Below, piece after piece: positions 1 through 5,962 of a stretch of DNA of 9,559 nucleotides (positions within the stretch are counted from its first letter, which is position 1; each line of letters opens with the position of its first letter). The notes beneath the pieces are model-generated. The model was not told the origin of the DNA and ran no database searches. It worked only from the letters and a program-made list of their open reading frames with translations. The position numbers were made by a program, and so were the translations under genes. The DNA is taken from positions 1 to 9,559 of the forward strand of contig CALYBF010000051.1 of assembly GCA_944393755.1 (NCBI GenBank), in the 5' to 3' direction. The stretch comes from an uncultured Clostridia bacterium. GTDB lineage: Bacteria; Bacillota; Clostridia; TANB77; CAG-508.

Positions 1-121
1 TTTTAATATTTTTCCTTTTTTTTTTTTTTTTTTATATTTGCTAAAATTTATTACATTATCTTTTTTTATCTATTTTTTTCTTTTTTTTACTTGATTTTTC
101 TATAGCTTTTATCACACTAAG
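1..121. other. AT-rich flank downstream of dnaN, no gene seen
   Basis: This stretch is almost only A and T and includes an uninterrupted run of 18 T at 16-33 and further T-runs to about 100. No open frame of useful length or recognisable RNA is present on either strand. On the minus strand, where dnaN is transcribed, the T18 run reads as poly-A followed by a weak AAAGGAAAA purine stretch, so the next leftward gene could start just outside the window. In many Firmicutes an S4-domain gene and recF follow dnaN; neither is visible here. Confidence 0.5.
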
Positions 122-153
122 TTATCCACAATCGAATCATAATTTGTGGATAA
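122..153. promoter_or_regulatory. Inverted pair of perfect DnaA boxes downstream of dnaN
   Basis: TTATCCACA at 122-130 (plus orientation) and TGTGGATAA at 145-153 (minus orientation) both match the DnaA box consensus exactly. With one more base each they form a 10-bp inverted repeat (122-131 and 144-153) around a 12-base spacer. They lie outside the two main origin clusters, just beyond the end of dnaN. They could be an outlying part of oriC, a DnaA titration site, or an operator for a gene further left. As RNA the repeat could also fold, but no T-run follows it in the dnaN direction, so it is not itself the terminator. Confidence 0.7.
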
Positions 154-183
154 AAAAAGAGATAATTATTAAACTATCTCTTT
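152..183 (-). terminator. Intrinsic terminator of dnaN
   Basis: Read on the minus strand just after the dnaN stop, AAAGAGATA (183-175) pairs with TATCTCTTT (164-156) as a 9-bp stem with a 10-base loop, and the T-run continues to 152. The stem is poor in G and C, as expected for this genome. It overlaps the DnaA box at 145-153 by two bases. Confidence 0.6.
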
Positions 184-198
184 AATATTATTTAATTT

Positions 199-1314
199 TC
201 ATTCTTTTAATCTAATAGGTAAAATCATATATGTATAATCATTATTATCAACAGATTTTATTAAACATGGTGATATGCTACTTCCAAATTCTACATATAC
301 TTCTTCGTCATCAATTGCTTTTAGACTATCTAAAAAATATTTTGGATTAAATCCTACTTCTAAATTTTTTCCTTCTGTCGAAACATATAATTCTTCCTTA
401 GCATCACCTGTCTGGTTTGTACAAGAAATGATTACTTTTCCTATATCAACTTGTACTTTAACTGGATATTTCTTTTCCTTTTCAACACTCGATGCTGAAA
501 TTAAACTTATTCTTTCAAAACTATTTTGTAAACTGTTCTTGTTTACTCTCATTCTTGTTTCCCAATTACTTGGAATAACATTTTTGTAATTTAAAAATTC
601 TCCATCTAATATTCTTGTAACAACTTTACAATTATCCATTTCAAATAAAGCCTGATTCTTTGCAACACCTATCTTTACTGTTTCAAAAGAATCGGAAATA
701 ATTTTATTTACTTCATTTAGAGTTTTTCCTGGTATTACTGCACTAAAATCATTAGTTTGTTTATTTAAATAAATACTCCTTAAAGCTAATCTAAAACCAT
801 CAACTGCAACAACATTTAATTTATTATTTTCTATTTCAAATAAACATCCTGTAAAAATTGGTCTACTTTCCTCAGTACTTACTGCAAAAATTGTTCTTCT
901 TATCATATTTTTTAGGGTATTTTGTTCTATTTCTATTGAATTTTCAACTTCTATTTTTGGAAGTTCTGGAAATTCATCTGGATTCATAGTTGCTAATTTA
1001 TATAAAGAACCTTCACACTCTATTTCTAATAAATTATTGTTATTTAAAGAAATATAAATTTCAGTATCTGGTAATTTTCTAATAATTTCACTAAACATTA
1101 TTGCATTTACAACTGTACTACCTTGTTCTTGTACTTCGCATTCCATTATGTATTCTATTCCAATTTCTAAATCATAAGTAGTTAATTTTATTTCATTATC
1201 ATTAGTTTGAATAAGTATTCCTTCTAGTATAGGCATTGTAGTTTTAGAAGCTACACCTTTTACTACGGAATTTAAAGCTTTAATAAGCTTGTCTTTGTAA
1301 CAAACAATTTTCAT
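199..1314 (-). CDS. dnaN: DNA polymerase III sliding clamp, beta subunit
   Basis: This 371-residue protein is of normal length for the beta clamp, the ring-shaped dimer that tethers the replicative polymerase to DNA. Recognisable family features are the N-terminal SKTTMPILEGIL segment (about 23-34), the TYDLEIGI stretch (46-53), the LATMNPDEFPELP region at the end of domain 1 (about 107-119), and the C-terminal YMILPIRL, which in the family contributes to the clamp's peptide-binding pocket. The ATG is preceded by a strong ribosome binding site, TAAGGAGGAA, at 1330-1321 on the minus strand, which fixes the start. The gene ends with TGA, so TGA is a stop in this organism. It lies downstream of dnaA across the oriC unwinding region. 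I found no convincing promoter of its own, so co-transcription with dnaA through the origin is likely. A terminator follows the stop. Confidence 0.97.
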   Translation of the reverse strand: MKIVCYKDKLIKALNSVVKGVASKTTMPILEGILIQTNDNEIKLTTYDLEIGIEYIMECEVQEQGSTVVNAIMFSEIIRKLPDTEIYISLNNNNLLEIECEGSLYKLATMNPDEFPELPKIEVENSIEIEQNTLKNMIRRTIFAVSTEESRPIFTGCLFEIENNKLNVVAVDGFRLALRSIYLNKQTNDFSAVIPGKTLNEVNKIISDSFETVKIGVAKNQALFEMDNCKVVTRILDGEFLNYKNVIPSNWETRMRVNKNSLQNSFERISLISASSVEKEKKYPVKVQVDIGKVIISCTNQTGDAKEELYVSTEGKNLEVGFNPKYFLDSLKAIDDEEVYVEFGSSISPCLIKSVDNNDYTYMILPIRLKE

Positions 1315-1329
1315 TTTGACTTCCTCCTT

Positions 1330-1381
1330 ATATATTTTATAATATTAAATAATAATTATTAGTAGTAATAGTATTAGGTCC
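1330..1381. promoter_or_regulatory. DNA unwinding element with DnaA-trio motif
   Basis: From 1357 to 1377 the plus strand reads as seven consecutive TAN triplets: TAT, TAG, TAG, TAA, TAG, TAT, TAG. A short GTCC follows, and then two abutting DnaA boxes (TGTGGAAAC 1382-1390, TGTGGATAA 1391-1399). A 3'-GAT-5'-type triplet array beside a GC-containing spacer and tandem DnaA boxes is the published DnaA-trio arrangement, which guides the DnaA filament onto one strand during melting. The 30 bases to its left consist only of A and T and are the obvious place for duplex opening. Confidence 0.75.
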
Positions 1382-1547
1382 TGTGGAAACTGTGGATAAC
1401 TATGTTGATAACTGATATCCCTAGCAAAATTGATGTTGATAACTCAGTGGATAACTCAAGAAGTTATCCACACTTTCCACTTAAGGATGTGGAAAAATAA
1501 CTTATACACAGTTTATCAACAGGTTTTCAACAGACCCTTGTGGATAA
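1382..1547. promoter_or_regulatory. DnaA box cluster between dnaA and dnaN
   Basis: Perfect boxes are at 1391-1399 and 1539-1547 (TGTGGATAA) and at 1464-1472 (TTATCCACA). One-mismatch boxes are at 1403-1411, 1434-1442, 1446-1454, 1488-1496, 1502-1510 and 1513-1521; two-mismatch boxes are at 1382-1390 and 1524-1532. Start-to-start spacings are often near one helical turn: 12 bp for 1391/1403 and 1434/1446, 11 bp for 1502/1513/1524. Boxes left of about 1460 point toward the unwinding region, while several to the right are inverted. This supports cooperative loading of the initiator. Confidence 0.85.
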
Positions 1548-1556
1548 CCAATGTAG

Positions 1557-1573
1557 CTGTTCCGTAAGAACAG
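1557..1573. repeat. Short inverted repeat at the dnaA-side edge of oriC
   Basis: CTGTTC (1557-1562) and GAACAG (1568-1573) form a perfect 6-bp stem around a 5-base loop. No T-run follows on either strand, so it is not a standard terminator. It lies 10 bases past the last DnaA box and may be a protein site or a structural boundary. The dnaA transcript has no other obvious terminator before dnaN. Confidence 0.4.
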
Positions 1574-1645
1574 AAAGCTTTGGTTTTGTCAAACAATTAT
1601 TTCTCAAACATAGATTTTTAAAAATTTTAATTTTTATTATTATAT

Positions 1646-3004
1646 CTAGTCTTGTCCATTTATGATTATGTTTTTCACACTATCCACAATTAACTTTGTA
1701 TTTAATTTTTCTTTTACTTCTTTTTCTATTTTTTTACAAGCGTGCATTACAGTTGAGTGGTCTCTTCCACCAAAGTCTACTCCTATCTGAGGATATGACA
1801 TATTTGCAACTTCCCTACATAAGTACATTGCAATTTGTCTTGGGAAAGCAATATCATTTGATCTCTTATTCCCTGCTAAATCATTTTTATCAATACTAAA
1901 ATATTTTGCTACAGTTTCTTGTATGAATTCAGCTGAAATTACTTTTTCGCTTTCTGAAATAAATTCATTAATAATCATTTCAGCTAGTTCAATAGTAATT
2001 GGACTATGTGTAAGTGAAGCTCTTGCCACAATTTTGTTAAATACACCTTCTAATTCCCTAATATTTGAATCAATCTTATTAGCTATATCTGAAAGTATTA
2101 CATCATCTATAATAATATTTTCGTCTTGAGCTTTTTTTCTAAGTATAGCTAAACGAGTTTCATAATCAGGGCAAGAAATGTCAGCAAGTAATCCCCACTC
2201 AAATCTTGATTTTAATCTATCTTCTAAGAATTGAATATCTCTAGGTGGTTTATCACTAGATAGAATAATTTGTTTTCCTTCTTCATACAAAGTATTAAAA
2301 GTATGGAAAAATTCTTCCTGAACTCTTTCTTTTCTAGCTATAAATTGGATATCATCTATAAGCAAAACATCAATATTTCTATACTTATTTCTAAAAAATT
2401 CATTTTTATTATCTTTAATTGCATTTATTAATTGGTTTGTGAATTTTTCAGATGTAACATATAATACATTTGCATTTTTATTATTTTCTAATATCCTATT
2501 TCCTATAGCATGCATTAAGTGAGTTTTTCCTAAACCTACTCCCCCATACAGAAATAAAGGATTGTAAGATTTTGCTGGTTCATTACCAACAGCTAATGCT
2601 GCAGCATGTGCAAATCTATTGTTATTACCAACAACAAAAGTATCAAAAGTATATTTAGGATTTAAAGTAGACTTATTTAATTCTATTTCAGCTAAAGAAG
2701 CATCATCTTTTTTATCTGCAATTACTTCATTATTGTCGTCAGAAGATTCTTCTTTTGAAACATCAACTACAGAAAAAGTCCAGTCTCTATTTGTAATAAA
2801 TCTTAAAGTATTAAAAATTAAACTTTTGTATTTATTTTCAATAAAATCTTTTTGGAATTCTGAGTTTGCTGTAAAAACTATATGATTTCCTTCAATACTT
2901 TTAATATCTAATGGCATTATCCAAGTGTTATAAGATATTTCTGTAACTTCTGGTTTTAATAGTTCTTTAATTTTTGCAATCAGTTCTTCTTTTTCTATTG
3001 CCAT
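1646..3004 (-). CDS. dnaA: Chromosomal replication initiator protein DnaA
   Basis: DnaA is the AAA+ ATPase that binds DnaA boxes and melts oriC. The 452-residue product shows domain I (about 1-80, with ISYNTWIMPL at 23-32), a short acidic linker (about 84-110), the Walker A motif GGVGLGKT (154-161), Walker B LLIDD (214-218), the sensor-2/arginine region with NIRELEG (314-320), and domain IV with the DNA-binding signature FGGRDHSTVMHA (411-422). I chose the ATG at 3004-3002 because AAAGGA lies 8 bases upstream and the protein then begins MAIEKEE, as expected. The frame stays open to an ATG at 3085, but those 27 extra codons are translated DnaA boxes and lack a ribosome binding site. DnaA boxes sit both around the promoter and between promoter and start, so autoregulation is likely. 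Confidence 0.97.
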   Translation of the reverse strand: MAIEKEELIAKIKELLKPEVTEISYNTWIMPLDIKSIEGNHIVFTANSEFQKDFIENKYKSLIFNTLRFITNRDWTFSVVDVSKEESSDDNNEVIADKKDDASLAEIELNKSTLNPKYTFDTFVVGNNNRFAHAAALAVGNEPAKSYNPLFLYGGVGLGKTHLMHAIGNRILENNKNANVLYVTSEKFTNQLINAIKDNKNEFFRNKYRNIDVLLIDDIQFIARKERVQEEFFHTFNTLYEEGKQIILSSDKPPRDIQFLEDRLKSRFEWGLLADISCPDYETRLAILRKKAQDENIIIDDVILSDIANKIDSNIRELEGVFNKIVARASLTHSPITIELAEMIINEFISESEKVISAEFIQETVAKYFSIDKNDLAGNKRSNDIAFPRQIAMYLCREVANMSYPQIGVDFGGRDHSTVMHACKKIEKEVKEKLNTKLIVDSVKNIIINGQD

Positions 3005-3022
3005 TAAAATCATCCTTTCTAT

Positions 3023-3058
3023 AAAGTTATCCACAAAGTTATCCACAACTGTTGATAA
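3023..3058. promoter_or_regulatory. DnaA boxes in the dnaA leader (tandem repeat)
   Basis: Two perfect boxes (TTATCCACA at 3027-3035 and 3039-3047) sit in an exact 12-bp tandem repeat, AAAGTTATCCAC, at 3023-3034 and 3035-3046. An inverted one-mismatch box, TGTTGATAA, is at 3050-3058. They lie between the dnaA promoter and its ribosome binding site, where bound DnaA would block its own transcription. Confidence 0.82.
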
Positions 3059-3151
3059 CTTTGTAATGATTTTGTAATAAAGCATAAAATTTCTACGAAC
3101 GAAAATTCGAGTAATATCAACAAAAAATCGATATGTTTTTATACTTTACAC

Positions 3152-3181
3152 ATAATAACAAATTTCACTATAAGAAGTCAA
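3152..3181 (-). promoter_or_regulatory. Putative dnaA promoter
   Basis: On the minus strand, TTGACT (3181-3176) is followed after 18 bases by TATTAT (3157-3152); each hexamer is one mismatch from the sigma-A consensus. Transcription would start near 3145, giving a leader of roughly 140 bases that contains the 3023-3058 DnaA boxes. It lies between the two box groups. The region is so AT-rich that other -10-like hexamers exist, but this is the best-spaced pair I found. Confidence 0.5.
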
Positions 3182-3186
3182 TAAGT

Positions 3187-3237
3187 TGTGGAAAAAATTT
3201 TTAAAACTGTGGATAAGCAGAAAAAAACTGTGGATAA
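3187..3237. promoter_or_regulatory. Three DnaA boxes with exact 21-bp spacing
   Basis: TGTGGAAAA (3187-3195, one mismatch) and two perfect TGTGGATAA boxes (3208-3216, 3229-3237) share one orientation and start exactly 21 bp apart, two helical turns, so they face the same side of the DNA. They lie immediately upstream of the dnaA -35 hexamer and can serve both origin function and dnaA control. Confidence 0.8.
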
Positions 3238-3251
3238 CTATGCTTTTTTAC

Positions 3252-3303
3252 AAAAATATTACAAAAAACTTAAAAAAACTTTTTCCAAAAAATTCTAAAA
3301 AAA
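3252..3303 (+). promoter_or_regulatory. A-tract array upstream of the rpmH promoter
   Basis: Runs of A occur at 3252-3256, 3263-3268, 3272-3278, 3287-3292 and 3297-3303. Their centres are mostly 10 to 12 bp apart, with one longer step. Phased A-tracts bend DNA, and A-rich sequence just upstream of a -35 hexamer can act as an UP element for RNA polymerase. They lie between the DnaA boxes and the TTGACA at 3306. Confidence 0.4.
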
Positions 3304-3305
3304 GC

Positions 3306-3335
3306 TTGACATTAGTAGCTTTTTTAAAGTATAAT
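3306..3335 (+). promoter_or_regulatory. Sigma-A promoter of the rpmH operon
   Basis: TTGACA (3306-3311) and TATAAT (3330-3335) match both consensus hexamers exactly with an 18-base spacer. Transcription would start near 3342, leaving a leader of about 78 bases before rpmH. Another TATAAT at 3388-3393 lacks a suitable -35 hexamer. Confidence 0.85.
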
Positions 3336-3419
3336 TGATATACTTGTTATTTTGTTAAAAAGAAAACAATCTTTTTTAAAAAAAAGATATAATAGAAAAT
3401 TCAGTAGGAGGTGCTAATA

Positions 3420-3554
3420 GTGAAAAGAACATATCAACCAAAAAATAGACAAGAAAAAAGAGAACACGGTTTTATGAAAAGAATGAAAACTAGAGCAGGA
3501 AGAAACGTATTAAAAGCAAGAAGACAAAAAGGTAGAAAAAAATTATCTGCTTAA
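3420..3554 (+). CDS. rpmH: 50S ribosomal protein L34
   Basis: This 44-residue, strongly basic protein is a component of the large ribosomal subunit. It begins KRTYQPKNRQ after the initiator and ends GRKKLSA; the AGRNVLKARRQKGRKKLSA block is the L34 signature, and 44 residues is the usual length. The start is GTG, not ATG, chosen because AGGAGGT (3406-3412) lies 7 bases upstream and the family begins exactly with this residue followed by KRT. It is the first gene of the rpmH-rnpA-yidD-yidC-jag operon, directly behind a consensus promoter and next to the origin, where gene dosage is highest. A hairpin 12 bases after the stop probably lowers read-through to rnpA. Confidence 0.96.
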   Translation: MKRTYQPKNRQEKREHGFMKRMKTRAGRNVLKARRQKGRKKLSA

Positions 3555-3566
3555 ATTAATTATTAG

Positions 3567-3591
3567 AAGGCCGCTAAAAAGCGAGCCTTTT
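3567..3591 (+). terminator. Attenuating hairpin between rpmH and rnpA
   Basis: AAGGC-CGCT (3567-3575) pairs with AGCG-GCCTT (3580-3589, with one bulged A at 3584) around an AAAA loop, and TTTT (3588-3591) completes a short T-run. It is one of the most GC-rich stems in the window. The T-run is too short for full termination, so partial termination or protection of the upstream rpmH mRNA end is more likely than a complete stop. Confidence 0.6.
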
Positions 3592-3648
3592 CAAAATAAT
3601 TAAATATTTTTTTCATTAAATGACGTATTCTAGAAGGGAAGAGCCGTA

Positions 3649-4005
3649 ATGGAAAAAACAAAAATGTTAAAAAAAAATTATGAATTTAAAAATGTTTTTT
3701 CAAAAGGTAAATACTATTCAGGAAAATGTATAGAAGTATTTGTTTTAAAAAACAGAGAACAATACAAAAACCTTTTAGGAATAGCAATAAGTGTTAAAAT
3801 AGGAAAAGCAACAAAAAGAAATCATATAAAAAGATTAATTAGAGAAAATTATAAAAATTTTGAAAATAAGATAAAAACAGGATATACATTTGTTTTTTTA
3901 TGGAAAAAGAAAGTTGACATTAAAAATGCAAATTATATAAATATAAAAACAGATATGGAAAAAATATTTGAGAAAGTAGGAGCTTTCAAAGAGGAACAAC
4001 AATGA
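3649..4005 (+). CDS. rnpA: Ribonuclease P protein component
   Basis: This 118-residue basic protein is the protein subunit of RNase P, which pairs with the catalytic RNA to cut the 5' leader from precursor tRNAs. The key landmark is the RNR-type motif KIGKATKRNHIKRLIRE (50-66); the usual RNR triplet reads RNH here, a mild substitution. The N-terminal LKKNYEFKNVFSKG matches the substrate-binding face of the family. The ATG at 3649 is supported by AAGGGAAG about 8 bases upstream; the in-frame Met6 has no ribosome binding site. Its TGA stop overlaps the yidD start (ATGA at 4002-4005), indicating translational coupling. The C-terminal tail (KVGAFKEEQQ) is not conserved. Confidence 0.95.
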   Translation: MEKTKMLKKNYEFKNVFSKGKYYSGKCIEVFVLKNREQYKNLLGIAISVKIGKATKRNHIKRLIRENYKNFENKIKTGYTFVFLWKKKVDIKNANYINIKTDMEKIFEKVGAFKEEQQ

Positions 4006-4220
4006 AAAATATATTGATATTTATAATAGAAAAATATCAAAAACATATTTCACCTTGGTTAAAAAGTAAAAACATTAATTGTAAATTTTATCCAACTTGC
4101 TCTGAATATACAAAACAAGCAATTGAAAAATATGGAGCAATTAAGGGTTTGTTCTTAGGAATTAAAAGAATTTTTAAATGTAATCCTTTTTCAAAAGGTG
4201 GATATGACCCATTAAAATAA
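4002..4220 (+). CDS. yidD: Membrane protein insertion efficiency factor YidD
   Basis: This 72-residue protein belongs to the YidD (UPF0161) family, a small membrane-associated factor linked to YidC-dependent insertion. Visible family features are the N-terminal amphipathic helix (KNILIFIIEKYQKHISPWL), the conserved NCKFYPTCSEY block (26-36, Cys27 and Cys33), the IEKYGAIKGLFLGIKRIFKC helix (41-60), and the closing CNPFSKGGYDPL (60-71). It starts inside the rnpA stop codon (ATGA), so it depends on rnpA translation; GAGG in the rnpA 3' end (3991-3994) can act as its ribosome binding site. yidC begins 22 bases after its stop, the standard gene order. Confidence 0.95.
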   Translation: MKNILIFIIEKYQKHISPWLKSKNINCKFYPTCSEYTKQAIEKYGAIKGLFLGIKRIFKCNPFSKGGYDPLK

Positions 4221-4242
4221 AAAAATAGGGGGAAGATAGTAA

Positions 4243-5136
4243 ATGTTTGAGTTTTTTGCTAATCTTTTTGGTTATTTACTTCAGTTTTTATATGGCTTAG
4301 TGAATAACTATGGTATAGCAATTATTTTATTTACAGTAATAATAAAATTGATATTGCTACCACTTTCTATAAAACAACAAAAAACAATGAAAAAAAGTAG
4401 TGAATTACAAGAAAAAATGAAAGTAATTCAGTTTAAATATAAAAGTGATCCAGAAAAAATGAATCAAGAAATGATGAGTTTATATAAGTCTGAAAATATG
4501 AGTCCATTTAGTGGATGTTTGACAGCTATAGTACAATTACTATTATTGTTATCAATATTCTATTTAGTAAGAAGTCCACTAACTTTTATGGAAAAGATAC
4601 CAACAGAAAATATAAATCATTATGTACAACAATTACAGGAAAGTGGTAAAACTGTAAGTCAAGTTTATCCTGAAATTGATTTAATAAGAGAACATCAATT
4701 TTTAAAAGAAAAGAACCCAGAAGATGCAAATGTTGATAAGTTAAATATACAAATGAACTTCTTAGGTTTAGATTTAAGTAAAATACCACAACAGAATATG
4801 ACAGATTATACAGTATATATAATTCCAGCATTGTATATTTTATCTTCTTTTATCTCAATAAGGATGACAACAGCAATGCAATTAAAAAATGCTAATAAGC
4901 AAAAAGAGGAAAAAGCTACAATTGATGGAACTACAGGTAAAGAATTGATACCACAAGAAGAAAATAATGAAATGGATGCTGTAATGCAAACAAATAAAAT
5001 GATGTCTTGGATGATGCCAATAATGTCTATTTCAATTGCATTTATAGCACCTTTAGGACTAGCGTTATATTGGTTAATTAGTAATATTCTTATGATAGTA
5101 GAAAGATTAATATTAAACAAAGTTGTTAAATCTTAA
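4243..5136 (+). CDS. yidC: Membrane protein insertase YidC/Oxa1 family
   Basis: YidC inserts and folds membrane proteins alone or with SecYEG. The 297-residue protein has hydrophobic segments at about 20-44, 92-110, 189-207, 256-273 and 274-292, the usual five-helix core, with a charged cytoplasmic hairpin (44-85) after the first. Conserved landmarks are ENMSPFSGCL (84-93), NFLGLDLS (172-179) and APLGLALYWLISN (269-281). Lys35 in TVIIKLILLPL sits where many homologues have the groove arginine, keeping a positive charge. There is no lipoprotein signal with Cys as in B. subtilis SpoIIIJ. A charged insert rich in K and E (214-245) separates helices 3 and 4. AGGGGGA at 4227-4233 is the ribosome binding site. 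Jag, its usual partner gene, follows after 18 bases. Confidence 0.95.
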   Translation: MFEFFANLFGYLLQFLYGLVNNYGIAIILFTVIIKLILLPLSIKQQKTMKKSSELQEKMKVIQFKYKSDPEKMNQEMMSLYKSENMSPFSGCLTAIVQLLLLLSIFYLVRSPLTFMEKIPTENINHYVQQLQESGKTVSQVYPEIDLIREHQFLKEKNPEDANVDKLNIQMNFLGLDLSKIPQQNMTDYTVYIIPALYILSSFISIRMTTAMQLKNANKQKEEKATIDGTTGKELIPQEENNEMDAVMQTNKMMSWMMPIMSISIAFIAPLGLALYWLISNILMIVERLILNKVVKS

Positions 5137-5154
5137 AGTAGGAGGAACGTTAAA

Positions 5155-5856
5155 ATGCCAAAAACAATCATTTCTGAAGGAAAAACAACAAATGAAGCTA
5201 TAGAAAAAGGGCTTAAAGAATTAAATGTAAGTAGAAAAATGGTAGATATAAAGGTACTAGATAACGATGATAAAAGAAGTTTTTTTAGTATATTAACACC
5301 AAGAGTTGTAAAAATAGAAATGACTCTTAGAGAAGATATAGAGGTTAAAGAAGAAAAAACAACAGTAAGACCTAAAAAAGAAATAAATTTATCAGAGGAA
5401 GAACAAGAAAAAGCAAGTAAGAACATAGAAGAATTTTTAAATGAATTAAAAAAAGAATTACCAGAAGATACAAAATATAGTATTAAAAAAGACAAATCAG
5501 CAATATATGTTGAAATTAATAGTCCTAATTTAGGTTTTTTAATAGGATATAGGGGAGAGACATTATATGCTTTCCAAAATATACTAACAGCTATAGCTGG
5601 TAAAGAGTTAGAAAATAGAGTTAGAGTTATTTTAGATGTAGAAGGATATAAATCAAAAAGAGAAAAAACTCTAGAAGATTTAGCAGAAAAAGTTGCAAAA
5701 ACAGTTATAAGAACAAGAAAACCTATAAAATTAGAACCAATGCAAGCATATGAAAGAAAGATAATACATAGTAAATTACAAAAAAATGATAAAGTTGAAA
5801 CAAATAGTATTGGCGAAGAACCATATAGAAGAATAGTAGTTTCTTTAAAAAAATAA
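5155..5856 (+). CDS. jag: RNA-binding protein Jag/KhpB (Jag-N, KH, R3H)
   Basis: This cytoplasmic RNA-binding protein is normally encoded next to yidC; homologues (KhpB/EloR/Jag) are tied to cell elongation and act on RNA with KhpA. The 233 residues divide into an N-terminal Jag domain (about 2-57), an acidic and charged linker (58-100), a type II KH domain (about 105-165) with GYRG as the GxxG loop (131-134), and an R3H domain (about 168-233) with R201-x3-H205 in YERKIIH. The ending EEPYRRIVVSLKK is typical. AGGAGGAA lies about 8 bases before the ATG. It is the last gene of the operon, with the terminator starting some 30 bases after its TAA stop. Confidence 0.94.
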   Translation: MPKTIISEGKTTNEAIEKGLKELNVSRKMVDIKVLDNDDKRSFFSILTPRVVKIEMTLREDIEVKEEKTTVRPKKEINLSEEEQEKASKNIEEFLNELKKELPEDTKYSIKKDKSAIYVEINSPNLGFLIGYRGETLYAFQNILTAIAGKELENRVRVILDVEGYKSKREKTLEDLAEKVAKTVIRTRKPIKLEPMQAYERKIIHSKLQKNDKVETNSIGEEPYRRIVVSLKK

Positions 5857-5886
5857 TTAAATAAAAAAATTAAAAAATAAAATCAG

Positions 5887-5941
5887 AGGTCAAAGGTCAG
5901 ATTTTACAAGTGTTAGGTAATTTCTATCTTTGACTTTTTTT
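5887..5941 (+). terminator. Intrinsic terminator of the rpmH-jag operon
   Basis: An 11-bp stem with G-T wobbles (5887-5897 with 5926-5936) is topped by a second helix (5899-5907 with 5917-5925, two mismatches) and a 9-base loop, followed by seven T (5935-5941). It lies 30 bases after the jag stop. It separates the jag operon from mnmE, which has its own promoter. Confidence 0.8.
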
Positions 5942-5962
5942 GATAATAATAAAAAAAATGAT

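Larger units (their letters stand above)
1315..1645. other. oriC: dnaA-dnaN intergenic part of the replication origin
   Basis: This gene-free gap holds an AT-rich stretch next to dnaN (about 1328-1360), a triplet run (1357-1377), a dense DnaA box cluster (1382-1547), a small inverted repeat (1557-1573) and an AT-rich tail before the dnaA stop. The layout corresponds to the incC/unwinding half of the B. subtilis origin. The divergence of genes (dnaA and dnaN left, rpmH onward right) agrees with replication starting here. No protein or structured RNA gene was found in the gap. Confidence 0.88.
3005..3419. other. oriC: dnaA-rpmH divergent intergenic region
   Basis: This gap separates the leftward dnaA from the rightward rpmH. 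In order it holds a DnaA box group next to dnaA (3023-3058), an AT-rich stretch with a putative dnaA promoter (3152-3181), a second DnaA box group (3187-3237), A-tracts (3252-3303), and the rpmH promoter and leader. It corresponds to the incA/incB half of a bipartite Firmicutes origin. No gene was found between 3005 and 3419. Confidence 0.82.

Noticed and set aside
16..33. Run of 18 T as a functional element
   Set aside because: Homopolymers of this length are prone to replication slippage and sequencing error, and nothing around it points to a function.
376..382. Perfect TGTCGAA (Spo0A box) inside dnaN
   Set aside because: It is isolated, lies in coding sequence and has no tandem partner; about one chance copy is expected in a window of this size and composition.
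275..589. Plus-strand frame of 104 codons opposite dnaN, and similar long frames opposite yidC, jag, mnmE and mnmG
   Set aside because: They are antisense shadows of conserved genes with no ribosome binding site or family resemblance.
1587..1592. Minus-strand TTGACA as a dnaN promoter
   Set aside because: No acceptable -10 hexamer lies 16-18 bases downstream.
3005..3085. N-terminal extension of DnaA to an ATG at 3085
   Set aside because: The extra 27 codons translate the DnaA boxes and lack a ribosome binding site, while ATG 3004 has AAAGGA at good distance and gives the normal DnaA N-terminus.
4731..4739. DnaA-box-like TGTTGATAA inside yidC
   Set aside because: It is a single one-mismatch copy in coding sequence and is likely chance in such AT-rich DNA.
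5886..5899. Direct repeat GAGGTCA-AAGGTCA
   Set aside because: It forms the left arm of the jag terminator stem; no bacterial regulator is needed to explain it.
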